The notes beneath the pieces were generated by a model. That model was not told the DNA's origin. It ran no database searches and worked only from the letters and a program-made list of their open reading frames with translations. DNA of 64,000 nucleotides, from contig JAPLXP010000003.1 of the NCBI GenBank assembly GCA_026396015.1, forward strand, positions 41,550 through 105,549. Reading direction: 5' to 3'. Positions within the stretch are counted from its first letter, which is position 1; the number at the start of each line of letters is the position of its first letter. This document shows, piece after piece, positions 57,026-64,000 of this stretch. Made by a program: the position numbers and the translations under genes. Source of the DNA: Candidatus Nomurabacteria bacterium. Lineage in GTDB: Bacteria > Patescibacteria > Paceibacteria > UBA9973.

Positions 57026-57039
57026 GTTAATTTTAATTA

Positions 57040-57231
57040 TTATGCGTTTGGCAGGTATGTTCTTGTAATCTTGTTTGTAAGATTAAGATCATTCATCTTC
57101 TTTCCAGCTAGCTGCTTCTTGCGAGATTGCTTACTGTTGAAGTGGTTGAATCCTGGAGCACGTGATAGGATTTTACCATTTTTTGTAACCTTCAAACGCT
57201 TTGTTAGTGATTTGTTTGTTTTTATACTCAT
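57040..57231 (-). CDS. rpmI: Ribosomal protein L35
   Basis: 63 residues. KTNKSLTKRLKVTKNGKILS, GFNHFNSKQSRKKQLAGKKM and NLTNKITRTYLPNA fit L35. It lies five bases after infC. Confidence 0.94.
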   Translation of the reverse strand: MSIKTNKSLTKRLKVTKNGKILSRAPGFNHFNSKQSRKKQLAGKKMNDLNLTNKITRTYLPNA

Positions 57232-57236
57232 ACAAT

Positions 57237-57797
57237 TTATTTTTTACTATCTCTCTCTATTGTGATAGTTGGACCTTTGGGACCCTTCTTATAATTTTCT
57301 GCAACCTTATAATTTTCGGTGATCAAGTGAAGTACTCTGTCGAGTCTCTCTTTTAGGAATTTTTCATCCATGTACTTTGCACGACCAGAAAGAAATAATT
57401 CAACCTTTATTCTGTGACCTTCCTTTAACCATTCTGATGCCTTGCGAGCCTTCAGTGCCAAGTCATTGTCTCCAGTAGCAATTTTAATCTGAATAGATTT
57501 GGTCTCAGAAGCCTTTGCTCCTAATTTTGCTTTCTTTTGTTTCTTGTTCTGTTCGTATTGGTACTTACCAAAATCCATTATCTTTGCTATTGGGGGAACT
57601 GCATTTGGAGAGATTTCAATCAGGTCCAAATTCTCACCTTGCGCTAGTGCTAGAGCATCTTTAAAAGGCAAAACACCTATGTTTTCACCCGTACTTGATA
57701 TTACACGTAGTTCGGATGCCCGTATTTGGTTGTTTATTCGTTCTCTCAAGTGTATAGCAATATGAAATAATAGATTGTCACCTTTTTCTGCCAACAA
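57237..57797 (-). CDS. infC: Translation initiation factor IF-3
   Basis: Up to 186 residues. NNQIRASELRVISSTGENIG, DLIEISPNAVPPIAKIMDFG and KYQYEQNKKQKKAKLGAKAS (N-domain and linker), then KSIQIKIATGDNDLALKARK and GHRIKVELFLSGRAKYMDEK (C-domain) are standard. The start is uncertain: there is no ATG before RERINNQIR, only TTG (57797), ATT and TTG codons. A rare start codon is normal for infC (ATT in E. coli) and allows IF-3 autoregulation. The 5' end lies against the divergent truB start. Confidence 0.93.
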   Translation of the reverse strand: MLAEKGDNLLFHIAIHLRERINNQIRASELRVISSTGENIGVLPFKDALALAQGENLDLIEISPNAVPPIAKIMDFGKYQYEQNKKQKKAKLGAKASETKSIQIKIATGDNDLALKARKASEWLKEGHRIKVELFLSGRAKYMDEKFLKERLDRVLHLITENYKVAENYKKGPKGPTITIERDSKK

Positions 57798-57864
57798 TGT
57801 TGGTTATATAAGGAGTGACATACCTGTAACAGATAATAGCATATCTGTGTTATTATGGCAATAC

Positions 57865-58692
57865 ATGAAATACGGTCCGCAAGTGGTATATAAAAAAATA
57901 GGAGAGACCCCATTGATGGCCCTAGAAGACCTCCGTTTCGAGCATCCAGAGTTGAAAGATTTGCCTATGACATATGCTGGGCGCCTGGATCCAGTAGCCG
58001 AGGGTGTATTGCTCGTGCTCGTAGGTGAGGATTGCAAGGAAAAGGATAAATATTTGAGTCTTACCAAGGAATACGAGCTTTCGGTTCTGTTTGGATTTGA
58101 TACTGATACTTATGATCTATTGGGGGAGGTGAAGTCTGTCTACAGCACTTCATCAGAAATAGTATTTGAAAGGTCCTCGGATCTCCTCATAAATACTGAA
58201 AATACGCTCGGCCAGACCGTTTCAAATACTATTTCTGACTCCGTAGTCTCCGCACTTAAAAAATTTATAGGTGATATAAATCAGAGCTATCCGCCTTATT
58301 CATCTAGGACTGTAGATGGAAAACCTCTATTTCAGATTGCCCGTGATGGTAATATCGATGAAGTAAAAATTCCAGAACATATCGTGCATATTGAAAACAT
58401 TGAAATGCTCGAGAGCAAGAACATCTCAAAAGAAGATTTAGGAAAGCATATAAATAGTCTGATAAATACTGTAAAGGGTGACTTTCGTCAGGATGATATT
58501 AAAAAAAGGTGGGTAGAGGCACTCGCTTCATCCACATTGTCAGAGTATCCGATTTTTAAATTGAGAGTATTGTGTGGATCTGGTTCATATATGAGAGTAC
58601 TGGCTCATGATCTGGGTCATGAATTGGGAATCCCAGCATTGGCATATCATATCAAAAGAACAAAAGTAGGGGAGTATGAAATTAAAAAATAA
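57865..58692 (+). CDS. truB: tRNA pseudouridine55 synthase
   Basis: 275 residues from the ATG at 57865; an upstream in-frame region overlaps infC and looks non-coding. It makes pseudouridine 55 in tRNA T-loops. The catalytic Asp is in YAGRLDPVAEGVLLVLVG; KEYELSVLFGFDTDTYDLLG and YPPYSSRTVDGKPLFQIARD follow, and GSYMRVLAHDLGHELGIPAL is the RNA-binding end. There is an insertion of about 35 residues after SVYST and another around EMLESKNISKEDLGKHINSL. A TATTAT box lies near the start. Confidence 0.93.
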   Translation: MKYGPQVVYKKIGETPLMALEDLRFEHPELKDLPMTYAGRLDPVAEGVLLVLVGEDCKEKDKYLSLTKEYELSVLFGFDTDTYDLLGEVKSVYSTSSEIVFERSSDLLINTENTLGQTVSNTISDSVVSALKKFIGDINQSYPPYSSRTVDGKPLFQIARDGNIDEVKIPEHIVHIENIEMLESKNISKEDLGKHINSLINTVKGDFRQDDIKKRWVEALASSTLSEYPIFKLRVLCGSGSYMRVLAHDLGHELGIPALAYHIKRTKVGEYEIKK

Positions 58693-58720
58693 CTAACACA
58701 TTTTTATGTATTAGTTATTT
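58687..58720. terminator. Terminator between truB and the 58704 gene
   Basis: AAATAACTAA and TTAGTTATTT with an AT-rich loop; weak GC content. Confidence 0.55.
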
Positions 58721-59180
58721 TAGGTATTTCGTTTTCGTCCATGATTTGGAATATTAAACGCATAAAAAAATGATTCTTATGAGTGTCTATTTCATTTGAA
58801 TCCGGTAGACCATTTGTGTGTAAAAATATTTTAATTTTTTTTGTTTTTGAAAAACAAAGCATACTTTTATGGTTGTTGTGCTTTATCTCCAAATGAAATT
58901 GAGTAGCATTTCCTTTTTCTTGGATTGTGATGAGCGTTAATTTTCTGTGTATTGATATCTCTGTGGATACCTTACCGTTCATATCACATTCAACCCTTTC
59001 GTAATGTTCATCTTTTTCATGAAAAACTAAGAAATTTTTATTAGATGTAAATTCAATTTCAAAATTGTCATCCTTTCTTTTGTTTCCGAGTAAACAAGAA
59101 CTATTTTTTTTATTTGATTCCTTTATTTTAATGGGATCTTCTTTGTGAAAGATCGCCATACTTACGTAATCTATTCTCAT
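58704..59180 (-). CDS. Hypothetical protein
   Basis: 158 residues with no family that I recognise. It is polar and probably beta-rich (NFEIEFTSNKNFLVFHEKDE, STEISIHRKLTLITIQEKGN, HLEIKHNNHKSMLCFSKTKK), without signal or membrane helix. Convergent with truB and followed on the same strand by the phosphohexomutase gene. Confidence 0.55.
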   Translation of the reverse strand: MRIDYVSMAIFHKEDPIKIKESNKKNSSCLLGNKRKDDNFEIEFTSNKNFLVFHEKDEHYERVECDMNGKVSTEISIHRKLTLITIQEKGNATQFHLEIKHNNHKSMLCFSKTKKIKIFLHTNGLPDSNEIDTHKNHFFMRLIFQIMDENEIPKITNT

Positions 59181-59232
59181 AATTTAAATGTATTTTCTTT
59201 AAAAATACTAAATATTTTGTTTTTTGTCCAAT

Positions 59233-60639
59233 TTATTTGAATATAGACTTTGTCTCAATAAAAAGGCTGTCTATTTTTTCTTGTGTACTTGCCTCACCGT
59301 ATAGGCGGACTATTGGTTCGGTATTTGATGGGCGGAGGTGTATCCATGACTTGTCATCAAAGTCTAATCTTAGTCCATCGAGCTCGTTTATCTCGGCATC
59401 TGAAAAATGAGCTTTTAATTTTAGGTACATTTCAGAGAGACTACTAGATACATCGACTTTATCTTTCTTCATAAAATATTTTGGTAGTGTATCTACGAGT
59501 TCTGAAGCTTTTAAATTTCTTTTTGCTAATAATTCGAGTATGAGTGCGAGTGTTGAGAAGCTGTCACGTGCAAAATTCATAGTAGGGTATATAGCGCCTC
59601 CTCCACCTTCACCACCTATTATAGAATTATTTTTTATCATCTCTCCGACCACATTTGCTTCTCCTACTTTTGATCGGATACATCTTGCTCCGTATTTTTC
59701 TGCTATATCTACATTCATCTGTGACGTAGACATATTCACTACAACCATATCTCCATTATGGTCGCTATTGGATAACACAGCCTCTACTGCTAGAGCTATC
59801 GTATACTCCTCAGATATCATCTCTCCATTTTCATTTATGACTACGAGTCTGTCTGCATCTGGGTCCTGTGCAAATCCAATATCTGCACCGCTATTTTTTA
59901 CTAGTATTTCAATCTCACCAAGGTTTTGTTTTAGTGGTTCTGGTCTGTGGGTGAATTTACCATCAGCTACATTATTTATAGGTAGCAATTCTATTCCCAA
60001 TTTATCGAATAGATACGGGTCCATCACTGATGCGGCACCATTGGTCATATCCACCGCAACTCGGAATTTTTTAGATTTGATGAGTTCTATGTCTATGTGT
60101 GAGAGGATTTTGTGAGAATGCATTTTAATCAGCTCGCTCTGAATTTTATTCCCCTCTTGAGGGGTGGATTTTGTACTCAAAATACGGGGTGGATAGGACT
60201 CATCCACCTCCCCCTGCGGGTACTCCTCAAGAGGAGAACTAAAATATTTTTTTATTTTTTCTACTTCAGATTCATCAGTAAAGAATCCGCTCGCTGTTAC
60301 GAATTTTAATCCATTGTATTCGATAGGATTATGACTAGCTGTGATGATGATGGCCCCATCGTATTTATTCTCTCGCACTGCTAGTAGTACAGTCGGGGTA
60401 GGGAGTACATCTCCGTCTATCACACTGATGTTCATACTTTCTAAAATAGGTATTATCTCATCCTTAATTGTGGGTCCACTCTGGCGTCCGTCGCGACCGA
60501 TCAAGATAGTCGGATTTGAATTATTTTCTAATAATAATTTTCCAAAAGCTTGTGCATATTTTTTTGCTATTTCTACTGTTAGCGTTTCTCCCCAGATGCC
60601 ACGGTATCCAGAGACTGTGAGTTTTGGTGTGGTTGTCAT
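59233..60639 (-). CDS. Phosphohexomutase (phosphoglucomutase/phosphomannomutase/GlmM family)
   Basis: 468 residues. The alpha-D-phosphohexomutase motifs are present: phosphoserine loop ITASHNPIEYNGLKFV, metal loop FAQDPDADRLVVI, sugar loop GEGGGGAIYP and phosphate-binding WIHLRPSNTEPIVRLYG. GlmM, PGM and PMM cannot be separated by eye; the GEGGG loop is compatible with any. An insertion of about 33 residues (SSPLEEYPQGEV to STPQEGNKI) separates domains 1 and 2; its DNA is a palindromic element (60149-60238). Confidence 0.93.
   Translation of the reverse strand: MTTTPKLTVSGYRGIWGETLTVEIAKKYAQAFGKLLLENNSNPTILIGRDGRQSGPTIKDEIIPILESMNISVIDGDVLPTPTVLLAVRENKYDGAIIITASHNPIEYNGLKFVTASGFFTDESEVEKIKKYFSSPLEEYPQGEVDESYPPRILSTKSTPQEGNKIQSELIKMHSHKILSHIDIELIKSKKFRVAVDMTNGAASVMDPYLFDKLGIELLPINNVADGKFTHRPEPLKQNLGEIEILVKNSGADIGFAQDPDADRLVVINENGEMISEEYTIALAVEAVLSNSDHNGDMVVVNMSTSQMNVDIAEKYGARCIRSKVGEANVVGEMIKNNSIIGGEGGGGAIYPTMNFARDSFSTLALILELLAKRNLKASELVDTLPKYFMKKDKVDVSSSLSEMYLKLKAHFSDAEINELDGLRLDFDDKSWIHLRPSNTEPIVRLYGEASTQEKIDSLFIETKSIFK
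60149..60238. repeat. Palindromic element inserted in frame in the phosphohexomutase gene
   Basis: Three hairpins in 90 bases: CCCCTC-TT-GAGGGG (60151-60164), GGTGGAT/ATCCACC (60188-60208) and CTCCTC-AA-GAGGAG (60223-60236). It is in frame and adds about 30 residues between domains. GC content is higher than around it. Resembles protein-coding palindromic elements such as those of Rickettsia, by analogy only. Confidence 0.6.
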
Positions 60640-60654
60640 GTTGGGATTATACTA

Positions 60655-60690
60655 AAAAATAAAAACACCCGAAAGGGTGTTTTTATTTTT
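60655..60690. terminator. Hairpin terminator upstream of the phosphohexomutase gene
   Basis: AAAAATAAAAACACCC-GAAA-GGGTGTTTTTATTTTT, a 16-bp stem. It lies beyond the family A element on the minus strand, so it can end tmRNA/element transcripts. Confidence 0.88.
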
Positions 60691-60827
60691 GTGGAACTGC
60701 TGGGACCGCGAGTACGCTTGTTGCCGACTACATCGGCAGGTACTTTTCAATTTTGTTGATACAAAATAATGAAAAGTCTTTCACCTCCGCCACACGAGCA
60801 AAGTAGTTTGCTCGTTCAGTTCCACAC
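60691..60827 (-). repeat. Family A structured element at the 3' end of tmRNA
   Basis: On the minus strand: outer stem GTGGAACTG/CAGTTCCAC, the CAGTTCCAC being the last bases of tmRNA. Inside: hairpin CGAGCAAA-CTAC-TTTGCTCG (60795-60814), strand TGAAAGACTTTTC, hairpin ATTTTGT-ATCA-ACAAAAT, strand GAAAAGTACCTG, hairpin CCGA-TGTAG-TCGG (60724-60736), and a longer tail. The same order as at 10615-10733, with conserved single strands and compensated stems. Confidence 0.65.
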
Positions 60828-60853
60828 AAAATAAAAGCGCCCTGATGGGCGCT
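60828..60853 (-). terminator. tmRNA terminator
   Basis: AGCGCCC-ATCA-GGGCGCT followed by TTTTATTTT on the minus strand, 15 bases after the tmRNA 3' end. Confidence 0.88.
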
Positions 60854-60867
60854 AATATTTTAAAGTG

Positions 60868-61261
60868 TGGAACTGGGCGGAGTTGAACCGCCGTGCAAAA
60901 GAAGACCATACAGGAATCTACGCGTGTAGCAGATTCATTGGATTTAAATGTATATGCTAGAGAACCAGCAAAACACATATACACCGAGCTTTTAATTGTC
61001 GAAGATATAGGCAAGCTATCTATAACTCGTAACCCGATTGATTATGCCCGCCCTATGTATCGGATGTCGATAGGGAGGACACCTCACCGGCTTAAATAAT
61101 TAAGCGAATGAGAAAGTAGAACCAGCAAATGCAAAAGCATATGGTGATTTTACTGAAGCGACTTTGTTTGCACTTAGTCTTTTCCAAGAAGTTTTAAGAG
61201 ATTCCTGAGTACTCTACGCGCACATGTATGACGATTCCTCTTGTCGAAGCCCGTCAGTCCC
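60868..61261 (-). ncRNA. ssrA: tmRNA
   Basis: Transfer-messenger RNA that rescues stalled ribosomes. The 5' end GGGACTG pairs with the 3' end CAGTTCC (one G-T), discriminator A, and T arm GGCGG-TTCAACT-CCGCC. The 5' part carries GACGGGCTTCGACA. The tag frame starts with the resume codon GCA after GACTAAGT and reads ANKVASVKSPYAF..., ending STFSFA and TAA: 23 codons, roughly twice the length of the E. coli tag, with hydrophobic C-terminal residues. CCA is not encoded. smpB lies 31 bases upstream on the same strand. Confidence 0.92.
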
Positions 61262-61292
61262 AAATATTTATTTCTCAAAGAAAACTTTCAAA

Positions 61293-61733
61293 CTACTTAT
61301 ATTCGCGTCTTATCTCGCGATCTGTATCTCTCTTCTTTATACTCTCACGCTTGTCGTGCAATTTCTTACCGCGTGCTATGCCTAGCTCGAGCTTGATCGT
61401 GCGTCCCTTACTATACAGCGATAGGGGAATCAGAGTCAAACCTTTTGATTTATCTGCATCACCTAATTCTTTTATTTCCTTCTTATTTAATAAAAGTTTT
61501 CTATTGCGCTCGGGCGAATAATCAAGTGGCGTATTCTTTGCCTGATATGGCGTGACATGCATGCCCATCAGATATACCTCGCCACCACGGACAATACAAA
61601 ATGCTCCTGCGAGATTGACCATCCCAGCGCGGACAGACTTTACTTCAAAGCCTAGGAGTTCTACTCCGGCTTCGAATCTTTCTATCACCTCATAATTGAA
61701 GTGTGCTTTTCTATTGTCTATAAATGTCACCAT
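61293..61733 (-). CDS. smpB: SsrA-binding protein SmpB
   Basis: 146 residues, normal length. NRKAHFNYEVIERFEAGVEL, GFEVKSVRAGMVNLAGAFCI, LMGMHVTPYQ and NRKLLLNKKEIKEL are typical, and the basic tail KKLHDKRESIKKRDTDREIR enters the mRNA channel. It is directly upstream of ssrA on the same strand, so partner protein and RNA are encoded together. Confidence 0.97.
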   Translation of the reverse strand: MVTFIDNRKAHFNYEVIERFEAGVELLGFEVKSVRAGMVNLAGAFCIVRGGEVYLMGMHVTPYQAKNTPLDYSPERNRKLLLNKKEIKELGDADKSKGLTLIPLSLYSKGRTIKLELGIARGKKLHDKRESIKKRDTDREIRREYK

Positions 61734-61816
61734 ATTTGTATCTTAGCATAAAAATAAGGAACCACTGTGGCTCCTTTGATTTCTATTTAACTTTATTATG
61801 CAAAATTATATCTATT

Positions 61817-61845
61817 TTGTCAAACAGATGTTTATACTATATAAT
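61817..61845 (+). promoter_or_regulatory. ftsH promoter
   Basis: TTGTCA (61817-61822), 17-base spacer, TATAAT (61840-61845). The ATG at 61856 is ten bases downstream; AAGGA (61848-61852) sits around the predicted transcription start, so it may not be fully transcribed. Confidence 0.8.
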
Positions 61846-61855
61846 ACAAGGACTT

Positions 61856-63754
61856 ATGGATAAAAACAAAAAAACACCACAAAATAAGCTTCCTACGCCA
61901 AAATTCGGTAGCCAGATCGCTATCGCAATACTGATTTTTATTGGTATAACTCTCGCATACAGTCTACTATCAACACCAGCTGAAAAGATTAAAAGTCTGA
62001 CTATAGGGGATGTAGCTACAGGAGTCAATGCAGGTACGATTGAGAAGATTGAAGTATCAGGTAGTGATGTATCTATACTATTTAAAGACAAGACAAAAGG
62101 TGAGACCAAGAAAGAATTAGAGAATTCAATGTCCGAGACATTGACTCGCTACGGAGTAACTGCCGACAAGCTAGCCCTCACTCCGATCGAGGTCAAGACA
62201 GAGAGTGGTTTTGTTTACTGGCTGATGAACATCTTGCCATTCTTGCTACCGGTCCTATTGATAGGATTTTTCCTATGGATGATGACTCGCCAGGCCAAGG
62301 GTCAGGGTATGCAGGCTTTTACTTTTGGACAATCAAAAGCTCGTATCACCAATCCTGATGACAAGAAAAACAAAGTCACATTCAAGGATGTAGCAGGTGC
62401 AAAAGAGGCAAAGCAGGAACTCGAAGAGATAGTAGACTTTTTAAAGAATCCAAAAAAATTCCTAGACATCGGTGCGCAGATTCCCAAGGGAGTACTCCTC
62501 ACAGGACATCCTGGTACTGGAAAGACTTTGCTCGCTCGTGCTGTAGCAGGGGAGGCAGAGGTGCCATTCTTTCATTTGTCTGGATCTGAATTCGTCGAGA
62601 TGTTCGTCGGAGTCGGAGCTTCCCGTGTACGTGATCTATTCAAGATGGCCAAGAAGGCTTCACCATCTATCGTATTTATCGACGAGATAGATGCTGTAGG
62701 TCGTGTACGTGGTACTGGTGTCGGCGGTGGAAATGATGAACGCGAGCAGACACTCAATCAGATACTCGTAGAGATGGATGGCTTTGAGCCGACAGAAAAG
62801 GTTATTGTTATGGCTGCTACAAATAGATCAGATGTTCTCGATCCAGCACTCCTTCGTCCAGGACGCTTTGATCGTCGAGTGACCCTAGATTTGCCAGACC
62901 GTTCTGACCGTGAGGCGATATTGACTATTCATGCACGCAAGAAACCTTTTGCAGAAGATGTAAATCTAAAGGTGATTGCCGAACGTACTCCTGGATTCTC
63001 TGGTGCAGATCTGTACTCATTGATGAATGAATCTGCAATCCTCGCTGCTCGCGAAGAGCGCAAGACTGTAGCGCAGATGGACTTGGTTCGTTCTATTGAA
63101 AAGGTGATGATGGGCCCAGAGCGCAAGAGTCATCTTCTCTCAAAAGCTGAAAAAGAAATCACTGCATATCACGAGGCAGGACATGCACTAGTAGCATCAG
63201 TCCTCCCATATGCAGATCCAGTTCATAAAGTATCTATCGTGTCTCGTGGACGTGCTGGAGGATATACATTGAAGCTCCCGCTAGAAGATCGCAAGCTACA
63301 AAGCAAAAAAGAATTCTTAGATGATATCGCTATGTCACTCGGTGGATATGTAGCAGAGGAGATGGTGCTAGGGGATATCACTACTGGTCCTTCAAATGAT
63401 CTACAAGTCGCTACAAACTTGGCTCGTGCTATGGTCACACGCTGGGGTATGAGCGATACTATCGGTCCGATTGCATTGGAGAGTGATGGAGGTCAGACAT
63501 TGTTTGGTCGCGGAGTAAATGACAAAGAATATTCTGAGAAGATGAGTGCGGTTATAGATGGAGAGGTCAAGAAGATCATGGATGATGCACTAGATGTAGC
63601 ACGAAAGGTCCTCACTGAAAAGCGTCATATCTTAGATGCTATCGCAAAGAAGCTCATCGAGGTAGAGACTCTCGAGCAAGATGAATACAATAAGATAATC
63701 ATCGAGCATGGAATCACCCCAAAAATGAAAGACCCTGAAATAATTAAAGCATAA
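61856..63754 (+). CDS. ftsH: ATP-dependent zinc metalloprotease FtsH
   Basis: 632 residues from the ATG at 61856 (MDKNKKTPQNK); a longer frame overlaps the promoter. Two membrane helices (about residues 20-40 and 120-142) flank a short extracytoplasmic domain. The AAA module has Walker A TGHPGTGKTLLARA (about 218-231; GHPGTGKT instead of the usual GPPGTGKT), Walker B IVFIDEIDAVGR and the SRH RPGRFDRRVTLDLPDR. The zinc site is HEAGH (about residues 438-442). It degrades membrane and damaged proteins. Confidence 0.97.
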   Translation: MDKNKKTPQNKLPTPKFGSQIAIAILIFIGITLAYSLLSTPAEKIKSLTIGDVATGVNAGTIEKIEVSGSDVSILFKDKTKGETKKELENSMSETLTRYGVTADKLALTPIEVKTESGFVYWLMNILPFLLPVLLIGFFLWMMTRQAKGQGMQAFTFGQSKARITNPDDKKNKVTFKDVAGAKEAKQELEEIVDFLKNPKKFLDIGAQIPKGVLLTGHPGTGKTLLARAVAGEAEVPFFHLSGSEFVEMFVGVGASRVRDLFKMAKKASPSIVFIDEIDAVGRVRGTGVGGGNDEREQTLNQILVEMDGFEPTEKVIVMAATNRSDVLDPALLRPGRFDRRVTLDLPDRSDREAILTIHARKKPFAEDVNLKVIAERTPGFSGADLYSLMNESAILAAREERKTVAQMDLVRSIEKVMMGPERKSHLLSKAEKEITAYHEAGHALVASVLPYADPVHKVSIVSRGRAGGYTLKLPLEDRKLQSKKEFLDDIAMSLGGYVAEEMVLGDITTGPSNDLQVATNLARAMVTRWGMSDTIGPIALESDGGQTLFGRGVNDKEYSEKMSAVIDGEVKKIMDDALDVARKVLTEKRHILDAIAKKLIEVETLEQDEYNKIIIEHGITPKMKDPEIIKA

Positions 63755-63783
63755 TAAAACCCCCTCAATTGAGGGGGTTTTAT
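63754..63783. terminator. Terminator between ftsH and tRNA-Ile
   Basis: ATAAAACCCCCTCAA and TTGAGGGGGTTTTAT, a 15-bp perfect palindrome usable in both directions. Confidence 0.9.
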
Positions 63784-63789
63784 TATTTG

Positions 63790-63863
63790 TCCGCCTGCTT
63801 GGATTCGAACCAAGGACCCCAGAGGTATAAGCTCTGTGCTCTAACCAACTGAGCTACAGGCGG
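63790..63863 (-). tRNA. tRNA-Ile (anticodon UAU)
   Basis: A minus-strand cloverleaf with acceptor CCGCCTG/CAGGCGG, discriminator A, D arm GCTC/GAGC, anticodon stem CAGAG/CTCTG with loop CTTATAC (anticodon UAU), and T arm CTTGG-TTCGAAT-CCAAG. It reads AUA directly, whereas most bacteria use a CAU tRNA modified by TilS. CCA is not encoded. The 5' end and flank are tandemly repeated to the window edge. Confidence 0.92.
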
Positions 63864-64000
63864 ATATAATATTTTGCTAATCAATATGCCATGTTTCTGT
63901 TTATTAACCAAAACAGCTACAGGCGGATATAATATTTTGCTAATCAATATGCCATGTTTCTGTTTATTAACCAAAACAGCTACAAGCGGATATAATATTT
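63853..64000. repeat. 63-bp tandem repeat of a tRNA-Ile 5' end plus flank
   Basis: Units begin at 63853, 63916 and 63979, each starting GCTACAGGCGGATATAATAT (third copy GCTACAAGCGG). The first unit includes the real tRNA 5' end. The array continues off the window, so its full copy number is unknown. Confidence 0.9.

Noticed and set aside
61724..61855. N-terminal extension of FtsH
   Set aside because: It overlaps smpB and contains the promoter; MDKNKK at 61856 gives the normal N terminus.
63783..63974. Minus-strand frame with a repeated peptide MVNKQKHGILISKILYPP
   Set aside because: It is a translation of the 63-bp tRNA-Ile tandem repeat; the real features are the tRNA and the repeat.

Overview
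The window looks like chromosome of a Candidate Phyla Radiation (Patescibacteria) bacterium, probably Parcubacteria. This is inferred from gene content and style, not from a search. Supporting signs: AT-rich DNA; a very compact layout; a VirD4/TraD-like type IV ATPase; secreted Ig-like repeat proteins with a G-x-AWS-x-x-IGWI motif; an S10-spc ribosomal operon without the L30 gene; tRNA genes without encoded CCA; and promoters placed so close to start codons that many mRNAs would be leaderless. TGA ends several genes (for example at 4884-4886), so the code is the standard bacterial one.

Layout. 0-24 kb: RNA decay and housekeeping genes (pnp, NYN nuclease, rpsO, RNase Y, clpP, trigger factor, ppa, nusA), a TrpR-like repressor, a GCS2-family ligase, a Xer recombinase, xth, CCA-adding enzyme, yraN, hup, rnpB and four tRNAs. 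22-29.5 kb: a secreted-protein locus with one very large Ig-like repeat protein, broken by a frameshift, followed by three small related secreted proteins. 30-48 kb: tuf, the S10 and spc operons, secY, adk, a UMP kinase-like gene and map. Accessory genes interrupt this operon after rplB and after rplE, including two toxin-antitoxin pairs. 48-58 kb: PemK-like toxin, MurL-like protein, type IV ATPase, ndk, a structured RNA, a beta-CASP nuclease and rplT-rpmI-infC. 58-64 kb: truB, phosphohexomutase, tmRNA with smpB, ftsH and tRNA-Ile(UAU).

The most unusual material is between genes. (1) Two copies of a covarying structured element sit immediately 3' of a tRNA-Gly gene and the tmRNA gene; each is bounded by inverted and direct copies of the 3' end of its host RNA gene. 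(2) A second structured family with compensatory changes precedes three genes. (3) A tight cluster of parS-like palindromes surrounds a perfect DnaA box. (4) Accessory genes in conserved operons are flanked by duplicated gene ends, terminators or promoters, as if inserted in cassette fashion. (5) The 5' ends of two tRNA genes are tandemly repeated with their flanks. (6) CTAG-rich hairpin repeats occupy spacers beside core genes. No CRISPR array, rRNA gene or insertion sequence was seen.

How the genes work together: the core is translation, RNA turnover (PNPase, RNase Y, beta-CASP nuclease, NYN protein) and protein quality control (ClpP, FtsH, trigger factor, tmRNA-SmpB). A smaller surface component comprises Ig-like proteins, small secreted proteins, a Tim44-like membrane protein and the type IV ATPase, and fits a host-attached or DNA-importing lifestyle.
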